64,000 bases of DNA from Bremerella alba (GTDB lineage Bacteria; Planctomycetota; Planctomycetia; Pirellulales; Pirellulaceae): positions 389,579 through 453,578 of the forward strand of contig NZ_JABRWO010000004.1 in the NCBI RefSeq assembly GCF_013618625.1, in the 5' to 3' direction. Position numbers and translations under genes: made by a program. The notes below the pieces were generated by a model. That model was not told where the DNA came from, ran no database searches, and was given only the letters and a program-made list of their open reading frames with translations. Below, piece after piece: positions 17,920-27,481 of the stretch. How positions within the stretch are numbered: the first letter of the stretch is position 1; every line of letters starts with the position of its first letter.

Positions 17920-18366
17920 ATGTCCAGTGATAGCTACCTAACCGGAGGGAATCAGCCCTTCTACCTGCACTTTACGTTCGAGCACGAAGGGCTCGATTGT
18001 GCTACCCACGATCTTCAACGAAGTCTTCGAGATTCCCAGAAGCCTATCTCGAAAGCGGAACTTTCAAAGCGTCTGACGCAGTTTCGTGACCTGATGGCGA
18101 AACATTTTCACGAAGAGGAAGAAGGTTGTTTCGACGAGATCTGTGCTCAGCATCCGCACATGTGTCCGGCAACGCGGCAGATGGAACTTTCTCATCGGCT
18201 GCTGCTAACACAATTGGATAAGCTTTCCCGTGATCTTGAATCTCACTCGCTTACCGACGAGTGGAAAGATCAGTTTGATGCGTTTGCTGCAGACCTTAAC
18301 AAGCACAAGAAGGAAGAACTCGCCTTTGTTCGTCGAGGACTACAGCTTGCGGAAGAAGATGCTTGA
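17920..18366 (+). CDS. Hemerythrin-like (HHE) domain protein
   Basis: The ATG at 17920 is chosen because AAGGAGGTG lies 5 bp upstream, a strong ribosome binding site; this gives 148 residues. A four-helix bundle is indicated by H-x-E/D segments in the right order: FEHEGLDCATHDL, AKHFHEEEEGCFDEI, LSHRLLLTQLDKL and NKHKKEELAFVR. The His and Glu residues match a di-iron hemerythrin site. Such proteins bind O2, NO or iron. The gene lies 54 bp after one universal stress protein and 88 bp before another. Confidence 0.75.
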   Translation: MSSDSYLTGGNQPFYLHFTFEHEGLDCATHDLQRSLRDSQKPISKAELSKRLTQFRDLMAKHFHEEEEGCFDEICAQHPHMCPATRQMELSHRLLLTQLDKLSRDLESHSLTDEWKDQFDAFAADLNKHKKEELAFVRRGLQLAEEDA

Positions 18367-18454
18367 CTGTTACGTGACCGTGCAGTTCGCTACCATGAGT
18401 TGAACGCTAAGACGAAAAGCAACTTTTGTGCACAACGAGTAAGGGAAACTGCCC

Positions 18455-18892
18455 GTGACTTGGATTTCAAAAGCTCCGATCGTAGTACCATTCGACTTCT
18501 CTGCCGATTCCAAGGATGCGGTCGACATGGCAGTTTCCCTGCTGGACTCAAGCGATGGCGTTCACTTGATTCACGTACTCGGAGAGCTTTCACCGGCCGA
18601 CCCGGGCGAAGTATGGGATACCGTGGACGAAAACACTCGGACTCATCACGCTACCCAGGCAATCCGTAAAGCATTTTCCGAAGAGAAGTACAAAGATTTA
18701 AAAATCGTCATCGCATTCGGCGACCCAGGCGAAAAGATTTGCCATTACGCCGAGCAAGTCGAAGCCAACTCGATCTTGATTCCATCTCACGGACGCTCGT
18801 CGATCATGCGCGTCTTGGTTGGTAGTGTCGCTGATCGAGTGGTTCGATTGGCCCACTGCCCCGTGATCGTCTTAAAGAAGCCTCGCAAGTAA
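18455..18892 (+). CDS. Universal stress protein, UspA family
   Basis: The 145-residue protein starts at GTG with AAGGGA upstream. It has APIVVPFDFSADSKDAVDMA at the N-terminus and SILIPSHGRSSIMRVLVGSV then DRVVRLAHCPVIVLKKP at the C-terminus. The G-x2-G loop is replaced by GRSS, so nucleotide binding may differ from the first copy at 17431. It is the last gene of the stress group and is followed by a hairpin at 18912-18929. Confidence 0.85.
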   Translation: MTWISKAPIVVPFDFSADSKDAVDMAVSLLDSSDGVHLIHVLGELSPADPGEVWDTVDENTRTHHATQAIRKAFSEEKYKDLKIVIAFGDPGEKICHYAEQVEANSILIPSHGRSSIMRVLVGSVADRVVRLAHCPVIVLKKPRK

Positions 18893-19225
18893 TGCCTGAG
18901 ATGGGGGAACCGAGGCGAGCGGTCGCCTCCTGAGACCTCCTTCTTAGCTCACCGGCGATTGGACACCGTGCAGAGGGTCCGTGCTGAGACAGCTTGTTGT
19001 CATATTGACAGCATATCGGCGACTGGCACACATTTCTTACCCAGGCCAACTTTCTTTCCTTGGCCTTAAATCCCTAACTGTCCATTACTTACGACTTCTC
19101 CTGGGATTTCTTTTCCGGTTTTGGCATCCGCGCTGCCTTTAGTACTAGCGTTGCCATCAAGTCATCGATGGCAGCGGGACAACTCACAACGAGCTTTTAG
19201 ATTCAAGCAAATCGGGGAAACGAAT
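18893..19225. other. Intergenic region with a small hairpin
   Basis: There is no gene here. A perfect 7-bp stem with a 4-nt loop lies at 18912-18929 (GAGGCGA/TCGCCTC), without a T-run, so it is at most a weak terminator. A GG-N10-GC arrangement at 19121-19137 only loosely resembles a -24/-12 promoter. Confidence 0.4.
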
Positions 19226-19882
19226 ATGTTGACGAAGACTTTCATCTGGACCGGGATTTTGGGCGCAGCACTCCTTTCGATGGCATCGACGGCCGACGCC
19301 GGTTACTTCGATCATCGACATCGCCTGGTCAACGACATCGAACGGCTGCATCACGCAACCGAAGACTTTTATCGAGAGATTCGCATCCATGAAGGCTTCA
19401 CCGGCCTGACGTTTGAAGCCAAGGCCTTGCTACGTGAAGTCGATCACTTCTGTGATACGGCTCGCCGGGGCGGAAGCCTTTCGCACTTGCGTCACGACTT
19501 TGAAGAAGTCTCGCGAGAGATGCGTCATGTTCAATCAGAATTCCGTCGGGCTTGGCATGGCTGCCATCGACCAGACCGTCACGTGCTGAGCAGCTGGGCA
19601 GATGTTGAACGAGCGTTCGACCGCGTTTACTACGACTTGTACGAACGACACTGCGGATACATCCAGTACAGCTGCAAGATCAGCAGCGGGCACCATCATG
19701 GTCACCACAAGGACCACTACCAAGATCACCAATACCGCCCAGGCCACGGTCATCACCAACCGCGACCACGACCTTTCCCACAGCCAAGCGTTCAGATTGG
19801 CTCGAAGAACGGCAAAGTCAACGTCAAGCTAGGCCATGGAGCCCCCGGCTGGGCCCACATTCTCAAGGCTGCGATCAAATAG
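19226..19882 (+). CDS. Secreted His-rich protein, unknown function
   Basis: The ATG at 19226 has GGGGAAACG upstream and gives 218 residues beginning with a signal peptide that would be cut after about residue 25 (STADA/G). The mature part is helical and carries the motif W-x5-AFDRVYYDLY at about residue 130. Residues 150-185 are extremely rich in His with Pro (HHHGHHKDHYQDH), suggesting metal binding outside the cytoplasm. The next gene, at 20011, shares the AFD..YYDLY motif. A perfect terminator follows. No named family is recognised. Confidence 0.65.
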   Translation: MLTKTFIWTGILGAALLSMASTADAGYFDHRHRLVNDIERLHHATEDFYREIRIHEGFTGLTFEAKALLREVDHFCDTARRGGSLSHLRHDFEEVSREMRHVQSEFRRAWHGCHRPDRHVLSSWADVERAFDRVYYDLYERHCGYIQYSCKISSGHHHGHHKDHYQDHQYRPGHGHHQPRPRPFPQPSVQIGSKNGKVNVKLGHGAPGWAHILKAAIK

Positions 19883-19900
19883 CTGAGGGTGTACTCGGCG

Positions 19901-19940
19901 GAAAAGCGTGCGATAGCCTGTCGCACGCTTTTCTTTTTTC
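19901..19940 (+). terminator. Rho-independent terminator
   Basis: A perfect 13-bp stem (19901-19913 with 19921-19933) and a 7-nt loop are followed by a T-rich run. It ends the His-rich protein transcript. Confidence 0.9.
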
Positions 19941-20010
19941 TTGGCTGACACGATGTTCTGTTCTTACAATACAACGAGAGAAACCCCCTGACCTGATCGA
20001 GGTTTTCGCC

Positions 20011-20619
20011 ATGCGAACTTTCGTAACACCATTGATAATCGCGTTATTAGCCAGCGTTACGGCCACCGACATTTTTGCCCAAAGCATCTTTATTCGCCGG
20101 GGAAACATGTCGGTCGACGCGCTCGCACTCGAGCACAAGGTTAAGAAACTGGCATCGTACGATACGCAGATGAAAACGCTCAATGCGGCCCTGAAAGACC
20201 TAGCCGACCAGTCGCAGAAATTCACGCGACTAGCTCAGCGGCAGGGAAGCTACTATGCCCTTCAGCGAGCGTTTGATCCCGTTATTCAACGCTATAAAGT
20301 TGTGGAATACACCATCGATAACGCATCCGATTGGCAGCAGGGCAATCCCCGCATGCAGGACTGGCGGAACCTGCAAGATGCATTCGATCAAACCTACTAC
20401 GACCTATACGGCTACGATCTCTTAGATCCTTACTTTGGTCGCCATCCCGATTTTGCAGCGGTGCCGGTACAGCCGCAAATCCCTTATCAGGTACTCCATC
20501 CTGAGCAACCAACCTGGCGAGCGCCAACGCTGGAAGCAGTCCCGCTCACGTCACCGCCAGTCTACGTACCGCCCACGCCGAGCAGCATTCGCGGACTTGG
20601 CAGTCCTCAGCAGTTTTGA
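20011..20619 (+). CDS. Secreted protein related to the upstream His-rich protein
   Basis: The 202-residue protein has a signal peptide (cleavage near residue 24, IFAQ/S), a helical middle with a Gln/Leu-rich stretch, and DWRNLQDAFDQTYYDLYGYD at about residue 120. That last segment matches the upstream neighbour's W-x5-AFDRVYYDLY. The C-terminal 60 residues are Pro-rich and lack the His tail. The two genes look like diverged tandem duplicates. The function is unknown. Confidence 0.65.
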   Translation: MRTFVTPLIIALLASVTATDIFAQSIFIRRGNMSVDALALEHKVKKLASYDTQMKTLNAALKDLADQSQKFTRLAQRQGSYYALQRAFDPVIQRYKVVEYTIDNASDWQQGNPRMQDWRNLQDAFDQTYYDLYGYDLLDPYFGRHPDFAAVPVQPQIPYQVLHPEQPTWRAPTLEAVPLTSPPVYVPPTPSSIRGLGSPQQF

Positions 20620-20634
20620 GGACAAGAAATAGAA

Positions 20635-20667
20635 AGATGGCTTCGTCTACTTGAGACGCAGCCATCT
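20635..20667. terminator. Bidirectional terminator between convergent genes
   Basis: AGATGGCT at 20635-20642 pairs with 20660-20667, and CGTCT at 20644-20648 with 20654-20658. Both flanks are A/T-rich. It lies between the gene ending at 20619 and the small gene ending at 20698 on the other strand. Confidence 0.7.
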
Positions 20668-20697
20668 AAATTGCTTTATCTAGGTCGCTCGGTTCTA

Positions 20698-20910
20698 CTA
20701 GCGACCGTGACGGAAGCGATGGATTCGGCGAACATTGTTGCCGTAAAAGTGACCGAAGCGATTGGGTCGTTGCGTGATTTCCATCGAGCGGATGTGGGAT
20801 CGGTATTCGGCCCGGTTCATGCCTTGTACGTTGGATGCTGCGAAGCCGAACCAAATCGTAGCGACGAGTGCCATGCTGCAGAGAATGTTTTTTTGTGCGG
20901 TAGGAACCAT
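20698..20910 (-). CDS. Small secreted basic protein
   Basis: The ATG at 20910 (70 residues) is preferred to an upstream start at 20937 because it puts a signal-peptide-like helix (about residues 8-26) near the N-terminus. The mature part of about 40 residues is rich in Arg, His and Asn. A terminator lies directly downstream. No family is recognised. Its expression is unproven, but the signal peptide and terminator favour a real gene. Confidence 0.45.
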   Translation of the reverse strand: MVPTAQKNILCSMALVATIWFGFAASNVQGMNRAEYRSHIRSMEITQRPNRFGHFYGNNVRRIHRFRHGR

Positions 20911-21056
20911 TTTAAAACCTTTCGAACTATCAATCATGCCCAGGGACGCGAAAGTCTAGCCTGAGATTCGCCTAAAGCCAATCTATTCTGTGCATTTTCA
21001 CAGAATTCGCCAGGCCTCCCACGCTGCACAATCGATACTCAAGCCGTTTTGATGGC

Positions 21057-22835
21057 TTATTCCGTGTCCAAACGGGCCAGTTCGGGCGAAATCGCTTCCA
21101 ATTCCATTCGCAAGAAACGCTTTACTTGGTTGGTCGTTTTCATTTCGGTCACTTTTTGAACCACTCGTTCGGCGTGATCGATCGTGGTCAGAATGGCCAA
21201 TTCTTTGATCGTCGGGATAAACGCAGGGCTCATACTGAAGCTTCGCAGCCCCATCCCCAAAAGCAGTAGAAATGCCCGCGGTTGCCCTGCCATTTCTCCA
21301 CAAAGAGTCACTGGCGTATTGGCAAGGTTACAAGCCTCGATGACATTCTTCAGCGTGATCACCACGGCAGGCGAAAGAGGCTGACATAGCCCACTCACCT
21401 TCGGATTGTCGCGATCGGCAGCGGTCAGATACTGCACGAGGTCATTCGACCCGATCGAAACAAAGTCGACCAATTCAAGCAGGTGATGAATACACACGGC
21501 CGCGGCCGGCACTTCAAGCATCATCCCGACTTTGACCTTCCCCCGCGGCACGCCTCGTTCGTCGAGCGATTTTTCGGCCTTACGAACCAGGTGATTCGCT
21601 TTGCGCATTTCCTCGACGTTCGTGATCATCGGGAAGAGCATGTTGACTTCCCCCGGGCCCCCCTCAGTCAATTCGGCGGCACAACGCATGATCGCGCGGA
21701 GCTGCGAAAGAAAGAACTCGGGGTGCTCGAACGAGAGACGAATGCTCCGCCAGCCCATGAAAGGGTTCGCTTCGTTGTGATTGTGCCCCAAGTAAGCAAC
21801 CGTCTTGTCACCCCCGATATCGAGCGTCCGAATCGTTACGTACTTGTGCGGCGACTTCTGCAATATCTCTTTATAAACTTCGTACTGTTCGTCTTCGTCC
21901 GGGACGTTCTCGTGTGTCAGGTATAGGTACTCGGTGCGATAGAGCCCTACACCAGCGGCTCCCATCGCCTCGGCTGCTTCTACGTCTTTGACGTTGTTAA
22001 TATTCGCCAGCAACTTGAGGGGCGTACCATCACGCGTGACAGCCGGGTGATGCCGATTGGCGGCCAGCTGATCTTTTAGATGAAAGAACTCGCGCTCCAG
22101 CTTGCGATACGCGGCAAGTTCTTCCGGCTCAGGATTGATTGAAACAATGCCTTCGCTGCCGTTCACGACGACCGTATCGCCGGTCTTGATCTTGCGCAAG
22201 ATGCCTGAGACACCGCTCACCGCCGGTATGCCGCGGCTGCGCGCAATCAGGGCCGCATGGCTCGTTTGACTGCCGGCCTGGGTCACAATGCCGCGCACGT
22301 CCGCCTCGCCTAGAGCGACGGCCTGGGATGGGAGCAGTTCATCGGCAACGACAATCAGAGGACCACTCAGCCCAGATTCTTCTGCGTCGTTCAGAACATC
22401 GGAAAGATACGCACTCAATCGAACGACCACGTCACGAATGTCATTCAGACGCTCTTGCAGGTATGCGTCCCCCGTTTTCGAGAACAATACCGTGTACTCT
22501 TCCATCAGCCGATGCAAAGCAGCGGAAGCGGTCAGGTGTTCTTCGACAACCCAGTGCCGCACTTTACTAGTGAAAGCCGGGTCACGCAGGATCGTTTGAT
22601 GAACGGCAAAGATCGCTGCTTCGCTCTTGCCGATCTGCTTTTCGACCTTCGACTGAAGCGCTACCAAATCAACGGCCGTACGTTCGCGGGCCTGTTCGTA
22701 CCGCGCAAGCTCCTTCTGAACTTCGTGCTTTTCCAATCGCTTGCGATCGGGATTCACGAAGATCTCTAATATGCAGTACGCCACCCCAATCGAAATCCCT
22801 GGGGAGACTGCCAATCCTTTTTCCATTCCCGACAC
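21057..22835 (-). CDS. ptsI: Phosphoenolpyruvate-protein phosphotransferase (PTS enzyme I)
   Basis: The 592-residue protein is of normal length for enzyme I. The phosphorylated histidine is His193 in GSQTSHAALIARSRGIPAV, and the PEP-binding C-terminal TIM barrel carries MLEVPAAAVCIHHLLE and DFVSIGSNDLVQYLTAADRD. It transfers phosphate from PEP to HPr in the cytoplasm. No HPr or enzyme II gene is adjacent, so in this organism it may serve regulation (a nitrogen-type PTS) as much as sugar uptake. The first ATG fits; one three codons later is possible. Confidence 0.93.
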   Translation of the reverse strand: MSGMEKGLAVSPGISIGVAYCILEIFVNPDRKRLEKHEVQKELARYEQARERTAVDLVALQSKVEKQIGKSEAAIFAVHQTILRDPAFTSKVRHWVVEEHLTASAALHRLMEEYTVLFSKTGDAYLQERLNDIRDVVVRLSAYLSDVLNDAEESGLSGPLIVVADELLPSQAVALGEADVRGIVTQAGSQTSHAALIARSRGIPAVSGVSGILRKIKTGDTVVVNGSEGIVSINPEPEELAAYRKLEREFFHLKDQLAANRHHPAVTRDGTPLKLLANINNVKDVEAAEAMGAAGVGLYRTEYLYLTHENVPDEDEQYEVYKEILQKSPHKYVTIRTLDIGGDKTVAYLGHNHNEANPFMGWRSIRLSFEHPEFFLSQLRAIMRCAAELTEGGPGEVNMLFPMITNVEEMRKANHLVRKAEKSLDERGVPRGKVKVGMMLEVPAAAVCIHHLLELVDFVSIGSNDLVQYLTAADRDNPKVSGLCQPLSPAVVITLKNVIEACNLANTPVTLCGEMAGQPRAFLLLLGMGLRSFSMSPAFIPTIKELAILTTIDHAERVVQKVTEMKTTNQVKRFLRMELEAISPELARLDTE

Positions 22836-23103
22836 GATGGTCTCTCTATGTAAGTCTGTGGGAAGGTCCGCCTAATGGGGTATTATAGCAACCTGACGGT
22901 CCATGTGCGGTAGGGCCGCAATTAAACCCCAGGTAATGGAGCGTAATCCGCTGCTGAACCCGTAGATGGTTTTGATGTCCAGTTACTTCTACGCGGTCGA
23001 AGAGGAAAAAGATCCCTGACAATCTGTCACACGCGGGTGGGGGATATCTACAGCAGTACAAGACTACGACTTGCGCAAAACAGCGTCGATTAAGCGATGC
23101 TTG
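22836..23103. other. Intergenic region
   Basis: It separates ptsI from the sucCD unit, both leftward. On the minus strand a TATAAT hexamer at 22882-22887 could be a -10 box for ptsI, about 50 bp before its start, but no convincing -35 box is seen. Nothing else is recognised. Confidence 0.4.
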
Positions 23104-23106
23104 CAT

Positions 23107-23137
23107 AAAAAAAGACCACTGTCACCAGTGGTCTTTA
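23107..23137 (-). terminator. Rho-independent terminator of sucCD
   Basis: An 11-bp perfect stem (23111-23121 with 23126-23136) and a 4-nt loop are followed on the minus strand by a run of T. It lies 25 bp after the sucD stop codon. Confidence 0.9.
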
Positions 23138-23161
23138 CTCTAAAACTCGCAAAGCAAGCTC

Positions 23162-24040
23162 TTACTTGTGGTTCTCAATCGCACGCTTGAGGGCCGTACC
23201 CATGTCGGCGGGGCTTTCTGCGATTTCAACACCAGCCGATCGTAGGGCAGCGAACTTTTCGTCAGCCGTTCCCTTACCGCCACTGATGATCGCCCCCGCG
23301 TGACCCATTCGCTTGCCAGGAGGGGCCGTACGTCCGGCGATGAACGCGGCGACAGGCTTGGTGACGTGCTCCTTGATGTAGGCAGCGGCTTCTTCCTCAG
23401 CCGTACCACCGATTTCGCCCATCATCATGATTGCTTCAGTCTCGCCGTCGTTCTGGTACATTTCCAGAAGGTCGATGAACGAAGTCCCCACGATCGGGTC
23501 GCCACCCAGGCCGACGCAGGTCGATTGGCCCAGGCCCAGATTGGTCAGCTGCCAGACGGCTTCGTAGGTGAGCGTACCGCTGCGGCTCATCACGCCGACG
23601 GGGCCCTTCTTGTGAATGTAGCCCGGCATGATGCCGATCTTGCATTCTTCCGGAGTGATCACGCCAGGGCAGTTGGGACCGACGAGAACCGACTTGCTCT
23701 TGCGAACCGTTTCATAAACGGGAACCATGTCCAAGACTGGCACCCCTTCGGTGATTGCACAAATCACGTCGATACCGGCGTCGACCGCTTCCAAAATAGC
23801 ATCGGCGGTGAACGGAGGCGGCACGAAGATCATCGTGGCGCTGGCACCTGTTTCTTTGACGGCTTCTTCCACGGTGTCCCAGACCGGCAGGCCTTCGACC
23901 GTTTGGCCCCCTTTGCCCGGCGTGACACCGCCGACCATCTTGGTGCCGTATTCCTTGCAGCCTTTGGTATGGAACTCGCCGACCTTGCCGGTGATGCCCT
24001 GACAAATGACCTTGGTGTCTTTATTGACGAGGATGCTCAT
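23162..24040 (-). CDS. sucD: Succinyl-CoA ligase, alpha subunit
   Basis: The 292-residue protein has the CoA-binding Rossmann domain at the N-terminus ([20 protein letters not shown]), the [20 protein letters not shown] motif, and the phosphohistidine segment [20 protein letters not shown]. It catalyses the substrate-level phosphorylation step of the TCA cycle with SucC. Length and motifs are normal. It follows sucC by 96 bp that contain a palindromic repeat element. Confidence 0.96.
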   Translation of the reverse strand: MSILVNKDTKVICQGITGKVGEFHTKGCKEYGTKMVGGVTPGKGGQTVEGLPVWDTVEEAVKETGASATMIFVPPPFTADAILEAVDAGIDVICAITEGVPVLDMVPVYETVRKSKSVLVGPNCPGVITPEECKIGIMPGYIHKKGPVGVMSRSGTLTYEAVWQLTNLGLGQSTCVGLGGDPIVGTSFIDLLEMYQNDGETEAIMMMGEIGGTAEEEAAAYIKEHVTKPVAAFIAGRTAPPGKRMGHAGAIISGGKGTADEKFAALRSAGVEIAESPADMGTALKRAIENHK

Positions 24041-24058
24041 GATTTGTCTTCAGTTTTT

Positions 24059-24125
24059 AGTGTTCAGTTTTCAGCAAGATTCGAGGACACAGCGTCAGTT
24101 TTCTTTCGACTGAAAACTGAACACT
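24059..24125. repeat. Palindromic intergenic repeat, copy A
   Basis: The 16-nt arm AGTGTTCAGTTTTCAG at 24059-24074 is perfectly complementary to 24110-24125. Related sequences lie at 61304-61370 and 62507-62573. It sits between sucC and sucD and would form a large hairpin in their transcript. Confidence 0.75.
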
Positions 24126-24136
24126 TCATACTTGAG

Positions 24137-25321
24137 CTAGGCAACTGTCGCGACGACTTTCTTCGCGGCATCGGTCAGCCCATCGGCGATGATGATATCA
24201 ATGCCAGATTCAGCCAACATCTTGCGGCCTTCTTCGACTTCGGTTCCTTCCAAACGAACCACGAGCGGAACGTTGAAGTCGAGCTTCTTGTAGGCTTCCA
24301 GCAACGCACCGGCGATTGTCGTGCAACGCATGATGCCGCCGAAGATATTCACCAGAACGGCCTTCACGTTGTTGTCGTCCAGCAGAATGCTGAATGCTTC
24401 GGTGACCTGATCGACATTGGCTCCGCCCCCCACATCCAGGAAGTTGGCCGGTTCGCCGCCGTGCAGCTTGATGATGTCCATCGTGCTCATTGCCAGGCCG
24501 GCACCGTTGACCAGGCAGCCGATGTTGCCGTCGAGCTTCACATAGCTGAGCCCCGTGTTGCCGGCACGCACTTCAGCAGGTTCTTCTTCGGAAAGGTCAC
24601 GCAGCTCGGCGATGTCCTTGTGACGGAACATGGCGTTCTCGTCGAAGGTCATCTTGCAGTCCAAAGCGATCATGCCGCCGTCGCCGGTGATGACCAGAGG
24701 GTTGATTTCAGCCAACGCACAGTCCGTATCGACATAGACTTTGCAAAGTCCTTTGATGAATTTCTCGGCACTGCGAACCGCTGCCCCTTCGATGCCCAGC
24801 TTCTTGCACATCTTGCGGATCTGATAGCTTTGAGGGCCCAGGGCCGGATCGAAGTGTTCTTTGAAGATCTTCTCAGGCGTTTCAGCCGCGACTTCTTCGA
24901 TCTCGGTACCACCTTCGCTCGACATCATCAGAACCGGCAGCTTGGCAGCACGGTCGAGCACGATGCCCAGGTACAGTTCGCGAGCGATGTCGCAACCTTC
25001 TTCAACCAACACCTGATTGACTTGCTTGCCTTCGGGGCCGGTCTGAATGGTGACCAGCTCTTTACCCAGCAGGTTCTTAGCAACGGTGGCGGCTTCTTCG
25101 GCCGACTTCACCAACTGCACGCCATGCTGGTCGGCATTGTCCTTCACGGTTCCCTTACCGCGACCACCGGCGTGGATCTGGGCTTTCACCACAGCGATCT
25201 TACCGCCCAGTTCAGTGTAGGCGGCACTCGCCTCTTCGGCGGTCTTAGCAACAATGCTACGGGGTACAGCAACCCCAGCTTGGCGAAGGATTTCCTTCGC
25301 CTGGAACTCATGAATCTTCAT
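24137..25321 (-). CDS. sucC: Succinyl-CoA ligase, beta subunit
   Basis: The 394-residue protein starts [20 protein letters not shown], the classic SucC N-terminus. It has the ATP-grasp fold with [18 protein letters not shown], and a C-terminal flavodoxin-like domain with [20 protein letters not shown]. It binds the nucleotide and pairs with SucD. Gene order sucC-sucD is standard. The 250 bp upstream hold no recognisable promoter. Confidence 0.96.
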   Translation of the reverse strand: MKIHEFQAKEILRQAGVAVPRSIVAKTAEEASAAYTELGGKIAVVKAQIHAGGRGKGTVKDNADQHGVQLVKSAEEAATVAKNLLGKELVTIQTGPEGKQVNQVLVEEGCDIARELYLGIVLDRAAKLPVLMMSSEGGTEIEEVAAETPEKIFKEHFDPALGPQSYQIRKMCKKLGIEGAAVRSAEKFIKGLCKVYVDTDCALAEINPLVITGDGGMIALDCKMTFDENAMFRHKDIAELRDLSEEEPAEVRAGNTGLSYVKLDGNIGCLVNGAGLAMSTMDIIKLHGGEPANFLDVGGGANVDQVTEAFSILLDDNNVKAVLVNIFGGIMRCTTIAGALLEAYKKLDFNVPLVVRLEGTEVEEGRKMLAESGIDIIIADGLTDAAKKVVATVA

Positions 25322-25605
25322 CGACTTCTTCCAGGTGGAATTGGCAACGGTCGAGCAGGAAAAGCCGGATTATACGACTCTGGGAAAATAAGGGTCAACC
25401 GGAGGGGAGGCACTAAACCGTCGCACTAACCCCTGGAAAGGCCCAGATTAAGAGTTTGGGATTAGTCGAACTAATACGGAAATATGCGCCTATGGCTGCG
25501 ATGCGTGCCAGACTGCACGAGATTTGATAATCGAACCCCGATAGCAAGCGAATCGGGCATTCGAAAGTTTTTCTCGGAAAGATTGTGTCTGCGGCGAGGC
25601 CTGAA

Positions 25606-26991
25606 TTACATCCCTAGCCGCTGACCGGCCAGTTCTTCCAGACCAAGCTTCTTCATTTTCTTGTAAAGAGTCGTGCGGTTAATGCCTAACTGATCGGCCG
25701 TTTCGTTGCGATTCCAGCCGTTCGATTCCAACACTTCGCGGATGATCTGACGTTCGGGGCCTTCTAAGGCTTCCTTCAGCGACGTCCCCGTGCTTCGGCT
25801 TACCGAAACCGGCGCACCTGAGGCAATCGACGACGGCATGTCGTCTGGGGTGATCTCGTCGTTCTTGCTGAGCAGCACGGCTCGTTCGACCACGTTTTGC
25901 AGTTCTCGCACGTTGCCTGGCCATTTGTATCGCTGCAAAGCGGCAACCGCTTCGGCCGAAAACCCTTGCACGCGACGACCGGTATCCTGGCAAACTTCGG
26001 CCAGGAAGTGACCCGCCAGCCGTGGAATATCGGAAATACGTTCCCGCAGCGGGGGCAGTTCCAGGTTGATCACGTTCACTCGGTAGAACAGGTCCTGACG
26101 GAACTGGCCACGATCGACCAAGCTGGCCAGGTTTTCGTTGGTTGCCAAAACAACACGTGTGTCGATGGTTTCCGTTTCGGTTCCGCCGACCGGCTCGAAC
26201 TGAAGTTCCTGCAGCACGCGAAGCAGTTTGACCTGCATGCTCTGCGGAGCGGTACCGATTTCGTCGAGGAAGATCGTTCCTTTGTCAGCCGCTTTGAATT
26301 TACCGAGCTTATTACCGGTAGCTCCGGTGAACGAGCCGGCAACGTGACCGAAAAGTTCACTCTCGAGCAGGTTCTCAGGCAACGCACCACAGGCAACTTC
26401 GATAAACGGTTGGTCGCGGCGGTTGCTACGGCGGTGAATGGCTCGGGCCAATAGAGACTTACCTGTTCCACTTTCGCCGGTGATCAAAACCGTGGCTCGC
26501 GTGTCGGCAACGCTGTCGACCATGTCGAAAATGCGCAACATGCGATGGTCGTGGCCAATAATATTTTCTAGCCCGAAACGCAGATCAAGCTGTTGCTTTA
26601 ATTGTTGATTTTCCTGCATTACCTTTTGTTGCGAGAGAGCCCGTTGGATGGCCATATCCAACTCTTCGTCGATCAACGGCTTGGTGAGCAGGTCGAATGC
26701 CCCTGCACGCAGCGCCTCGATTCCGGTTTCCACGGTCCCGTAACCGGTAATCATGATCACGGTGGTGCCAGGATGATGCGTGTGGCAATGTCGCAACACA
26801 TCAAAACCGTCTTCGTCTCCTAGGCGGACATCGGCCAAGATCAGGTCGTAAGGACGGTCATCGATCAAGGCAATGGCTTGGTTGAGGTTAGAGGCCTGAT
26901 CGACTCCATAACCAATTTCGCGCAGCCAGCTTCCCATCGAATCCAAGACATGGCGGTCGTCGTCAATCAGCAGCAGTTGAGCTTGGTTCAT
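25606..26991 (-). CDS. Sigma-54-dependent response regulator, NtrC family
   Basis: The 461-residue protein has three domains. The receiver (about 5-118) has D10-D11 and the phosphoacceptor D54 with K104. The AAA+ domain (about 143-380) has Walker A GESGTGKS at 172-179 and Walker B FLDEIG at 241-246. The Fis-type helix-turn-helix is at about 420-455. The sigma-54-contacting loop reads GSFTGA at 219-224 instead of GAFTGA. It should activate -24/-12 promoters after phosphorylation. No histidine kinase is adjacent. The candidate -24/-12 sites in this window are possible targets, which is inference. Confidence 0.92.
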   Translation of the reverse strand: MNQAQLLLIDDDRHVLDSMGSWLREIGYGVDQASNLNQAIALIDDRPYDLILADVRLGDEDGFDVLRHCHTHHPGTTVIMITGYGTVETGIEALRAGAFDLLTKPLIDEELDMAIQRALSQQKVMQENQQLKQQLDLRFGLENIIGHDHRMLRIFDMVDSVADTRATVLITGESGTGKSLLARAIHRRSNRRDQPFIEVACGALPENLLESELFGHVAGSFTGATGNKLGKFKAADKGTIFLDEIGTAPQSMQVKLLRVLQELQFEPVGGTETETIDTRVVLATNENLASLVDRGQFRQDLFYRVNVINLELPPLRERISDIPRLAGHFLAEVCQDTGRRVQGFSAEAVAALQRYKWPGNVRELQNVVERAVLLSKNDEITPDDMPSSIASGAPVSVSRSTGTSLKEALEGPERQIIREVLESNGWNRNETADQLGINRTTLYKKMKKLGLEELAGQRLGM

Positions 26992-27481
26992 GATGGGAAT
27001 ATCCAGGAAATGCGTTTTGATTTATCTCTCAATTTGGGGGGGAAGGTTTTGCAACGCAGCAAATGTCGCAGATTCACCACACCCACCATGTTATTTAGGT
27101 CACGCATTCCCCCTGGTCAAAACAATGTGGCATTTTGTAGACACCCCCCGAGGCCTCAACGGGCCCTCTGCGGAAAACCACATGCTTCGTATAGGCGGAA
27201 CCTTCCCCCTTAGCTTGAGTAAAAAATCCGCGAATTACTACGTTTAGCGGGTGCGGGACATCGCAAAAAGGGGCGCAGCACGGACAACCACACTGGAAAA
27301 GCCGTCAGCGGGGGTTAATATGGGGCCAAGGCAGCGTCGATAAACGCAAGGTTATCGTGGGCATGCAGTTAGCGAGATTTCTGGTATTTTTCCAGAAAGT
27401 GATAGGCTCGCGACGGGTGGGGAATACTGCTCCGAGAAGCCACGCACAACAGCCACTCTTGTTTCAGTGTGAAAGGTTCTT
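26992..27481. other. Intergenic region between divergent regulators
   Basis: These 490 bases separate the NtrC-type and NarL-type regulator genes. I see only a small hairpin near 27379-27396 (TCTGG/CCAGA) and no gene. The start of the NarL-type gene has AAAGG about 6 bp upstream. No -24/-12 match was found here. Confidence 0.45.

Noticed and set aside
19121..19137. -24/-12 promoter upstream of the His-rich protein
   Set aside because: GG and GC are correctly spaced, but most other consensus positions fail; it is no better than chance.
23300..25429. 709-codon open frame on the plus strand opposite sucD and sucC
   Set aside because: It is antisense to two clearly recognised housekeeping genes and has low-complexity composition. 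Long antisense frames arise from the codon bias of GC-rich genes.
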